From Smittium mucronatum (Eukaryota; Kickxellomycota; Harpellomycetes; Harpellales; Legeriomycetaceae), in NCBI GenBank assembly GCA_001953115.1, contig LSSL01000079.1, positions 1 to 37,015 of the forward strand: DNA of 37,015 nucleotides, given 5' to 3'. The notes under the pieces were generated by a model. The model was not told the origin of the DNA. It worked only from the letters and a program-made list of their open reading frames with translations, and made no database searches. Shown here in pieces: positions 34,251 to 37,015 of the stretch. Made by a program: the position numbers and the translations under genes. Numbering within the stretch: position 1 is the first letter of the stretch; each line of letters starts with the position of its first letter.

Positions 34251-36667
34251 AATTTTAATTAATAGGTGGTTATGGTGTAGTTTTGTAGGAATTGGTCGAT
34301 TATATATATAACTAAGTTACAATTAGACAATTTATTAGATTCCGTTTTCAGACTGGGAAAAATTTTATCTGGTTGAAAATTTATAACAATTTAGGAATCC
34401 TGAATACGATTTTGAGTCGAATAATTTATTGCGGGAAAAGTTTATTTGCAAATCCAATATAATATCCATTTTTTTTAGATAAAATATCAATGAATAATTT
34501 ATTATTCAAATGTAAAATAAATAAATAAATATTTTATAAATTAGAGATGATTTTTTTCTAAACTAAATCTATAAACTCTAAATAAAAAGCCTTTTGTATT
34601 CAATACTCAAGTTAATAGCAATAAATGTACTCAATTTGCATTTAAAGGACATATATTTGTACATGCTAATAAAAAAAATTCAAAAATGAAGAGTAATGAT
34701 CACTAATTTCATAATATATATGCTTTTCTTTCTCCATTTTACTCGTAGTAATCTTTCTTAAAAGCCATTTCTGGGAAATATAAATTAATTGAAAATTTAG
34801 TAGTGCTACGTACAATATTTGGGTTTTTAGTAATGGATATAAGATTCTGTGTATTAGAAACTTTACTTAATCTGAATATCCATAAATACATCAGTGCATA
34901 AAAAAGGTATGTTTCAAAAAATATTGTTTAAATGAAATAAGAAAAAAAAATCAGTTGACTAATTAAAATAAGATTTACTAATTAGGAAATTTTTTCATTT
35001 TTTAAAAATTGGAATCACAAATTTTAAAAATAATGACTCATTATTTTTCAGAAATAAAATAAGGTTCCAAGTAAATTTTCAGCCTAAAAAATCATCTATA
35101 CCAACAAACTCGTCTTATTAACAACTAACCCAACTTGTTAAGATATTATTTTGATTATCATTCAATGCAAAAATAATTTACATGATCAAAGATTAATTAG
35201 TGTAAAATATACAATAAATTTTGTGCGATACAATTTTTTTTTTCTGTTTATTTTTTGTTACTTTAAAATTTTAATAATAACTTTATTAACTAAAACTGAA
35301 AAATGATATATGATAAATGAATAAATAAATGTCAAAGTGAGAAATCTTTATTGGAATAATTTTATAATGTGAAGAGAGATAAAGATTCATATAATCCAAT
35401 CTCCCGATAATTTCTAAACTAAAGACTCAGAAAGAGAATATATAAACTTATATAAATTATCAACAAAAATACTACTCCTTATCATTTACACATTGCTGGA
35501 TGAATCCAAAGTAAATGGCAACATGTCTATATTTGAACTTAAGATCTACCGCTCTTTTTTGATAGCTTTCTACATTATAATATAATATAATTTTGTAATT
35601 GGTATAGTATATAAATTCGTAAAATCTAGTAAACAGAAGAAAATTTATCAAATTGAAAAGAGAAAAAGGATTAAATTTGAGCCAAATTGTTCAAAAATAT
35701 ATAATTTGCTTATAATACTAAGTACTCTGTAATATAACAAAAAAATATTCAATACTACTTGTGAATTCTAATCAATGATTCTATATCAATACACAATGAA
35801 GATTATCTAATTCGAAAATCTAATTTTGCATTAATATTAATGTATGTTGAAAAAAAGAAATTAACTTTGTATACTTTAAAAAATTTATATTTTGAATTTT
35901 AAATCCAATAACTCAAATTCGAATCCCTTTACCAATTAATATTCTTGAATAAAGTTTCAAATAAGTTTTTTCTGAGATATATAACATAAGAAATTTATAA
36001 TGAAAATTATAAGAATGTTTTAAAATAAAATAAATGGATAATTGAATATATTTTTTTACCTTTATCTATAGATTTGCCGAGCGTGACGAAAAAAAGATCA
36101 TTTAAGTTCTTATTTTTTTTCTACTTTTTTTACTTCTAGCTCCTATGTTCGAATTTTAATATAAAAATTTTTTGGCGAATAGAAATTAACAAAGATTTAA
36201 AACAGCGAATAAATTTTTTAAGTGAATTAATCTTAAAAATTAGCTGTGTAAATATTGAAAATTTTCATCTAAATTTTGATTCTCGAATCAATTCAGGGGA
36301 TATGGTTAGAAAAGAATGATAGAACTAAATAATATGAAGTTAATTTCATCCTTTTATAGCAAAAAAACCCCCGTTTTTTAATTCTTTTCAAAGTGCTAAA
36401 ATATTGGCAAAGATGTAAAATAATCAATCTGGGAGATTTGTTTTATCGAAATTGATATAAATTGAGATGATTAATATGATATAAAAGTTAAAAAAAACCA
36501 AAAATTAAAAAATATTTTTTATACAGAGTGTATAGAGTCACTCATATCAGGTTTTTGATGAGGCTTATCTTTTCCCGAATGTGTTTATTCTTGATCTTTT
36601 GGAATAAATATTGCGAATATATCCTTTAAATCTCGATTCGTCTCTAAAGATACTTATAATTTTCCTG
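34251..36667. other. AT-rich interval between the two transposase relics
   Basis: This is A/T-dominated DNA with no open frame that I can assign. It would include the 5' end of the piggyBac element on its left and the 3' end of the DDE_Tnp_4 element on its right. I did not find matching terminal inverted repeats by eye. Confidence 0.5.
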
Positions 36668-37015
36668 CTATTTTTGGCTCTCCTTTTTTTCTTCTTCTTT
36701 TCGATTTGATGACTCCTTTTCAATTATCCTAATTATGTCGTAAAATTTTATATCATCTAATCTTAGAGGTGATTTAGATATGTGAAAATTTGTAAAAGAT
36801 ATGCATGTATCGGTAAAATTTTCGATGTTTTCTAGCGAACCCCTAAAAGTATCCCTTGTTATTTTGAACAAAATTTTTAATCGACCAAAAAAAAATCATA
36901 ACTATTATTCTTTCACTGTGATCAGGAGAGCGATTATATATAATCGTGGAGTGATATGGGTCTAATGAACTAGCTGGATATTCACAAAAACTTTGAGAAT
37001 TCTGTGAGTGACTCT
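36668..37015 (-). mobile_element. DDE_Tnp_4 (PIF/Harbinger/IS5-like) transposase relic, C-terminal part, cut by the window edge
   Basis: Two overlapping minus-strand frames form the end of a DDE superfamily endonuclease. The first is open from the window edge to 36843 and has YNRSPDHSERIIVMIFFW-SIK. This fits the family's 'YN-xx-HS-xx-R-x-x-VE-x-FG-x-K' helix that carries the last catalytic Glu. Here Met stands where Glu is expected, and Trp where the Gly of FG is expected. After a one-base frameshift the second frame (36871-36668) continues with LFKITRDTFRGSLENIENF, CISFTNFHISKSPLR and a Lys/Glu tail to TAG. The F/L-TNFHI-PLR ending is characteristic of the family as I know it. The nuclease is inactive because of the shift and the replaced Glu. 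The N-terminal two thirds, including the first two Asp, would lie beyond 37015. Target-site duplications cannot be checked here. Confidence 0.7.

Overview
The window is nuclear DNA from an AT-rich eukaryote. Three genes have short GT-AG introns (about 70 to 190 nt). RER1 is unmistakable and is fungal/metazoan in style. Two eukaryotic-type DNA transposon relics are present, and most of the rest is A/T-dominated sequence littered with stops. There is no sign of bacterial operons, Shine-Dalgarno sites or CRISPR. The host is probably an opisthokont, and the RER1 sequence looks most fungus-like to me. That is inference; I cannot name a species. A run of N at 14482-15085 is an assembly gap.

Layout. 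1 to about 7.1 kb: AT-rich desert with simple repeats and hairpins. About 7.1-13 kb: an island of clearly higher GC and complexity. It holds two genes in tandem on the minus strand, RER1 (10530-9836, two exons) and, 480 bp downstream, a 252-aa protein (9355-8406, two exons) resembling proteasome assembly chaperone 1. The RER1 upstream flank also carries a possible plus-strand micro-ORF with its own AATAAA (11239-11310). 13-23.5 kb: desert with the N gap. 23.54-24.18 kb: a third minus-strand gene of three exons, about 157 aa, which I do not recognise. 24.2-32.2 kb: desert with striking poly-G/C tracts. 32.2-37 kb: a graveyard of broken coding sequence. It contains a Thr/Ser-rich frame with internal stops, a nearly full-length but dead piggyBac transposase (about 34.25-32.7 kb, minus strand), and the C-terminal part of a DDE_Tnp_4 (PIF/Harbinger/IS5-like) transposase running off the right edge.

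Reading as a whole: this looks like a two-compartment genome, with housekeeping genes in modest-GC islands and long AT-rich stretches. At least on the right side, the AT-rich DNA derives from decayed transposons rather than being empty spacer. RER1 (ER retrieval) and the possible proteasome chaperone are ordinary cell-maintenance genes, and nothing shows that they act together. I found no intact novel system. The most interesting items are the transposon relics, which no intact ORF would reveal, the poly-G tracts, the unrecognised three-exon gene and the micro-ORF.
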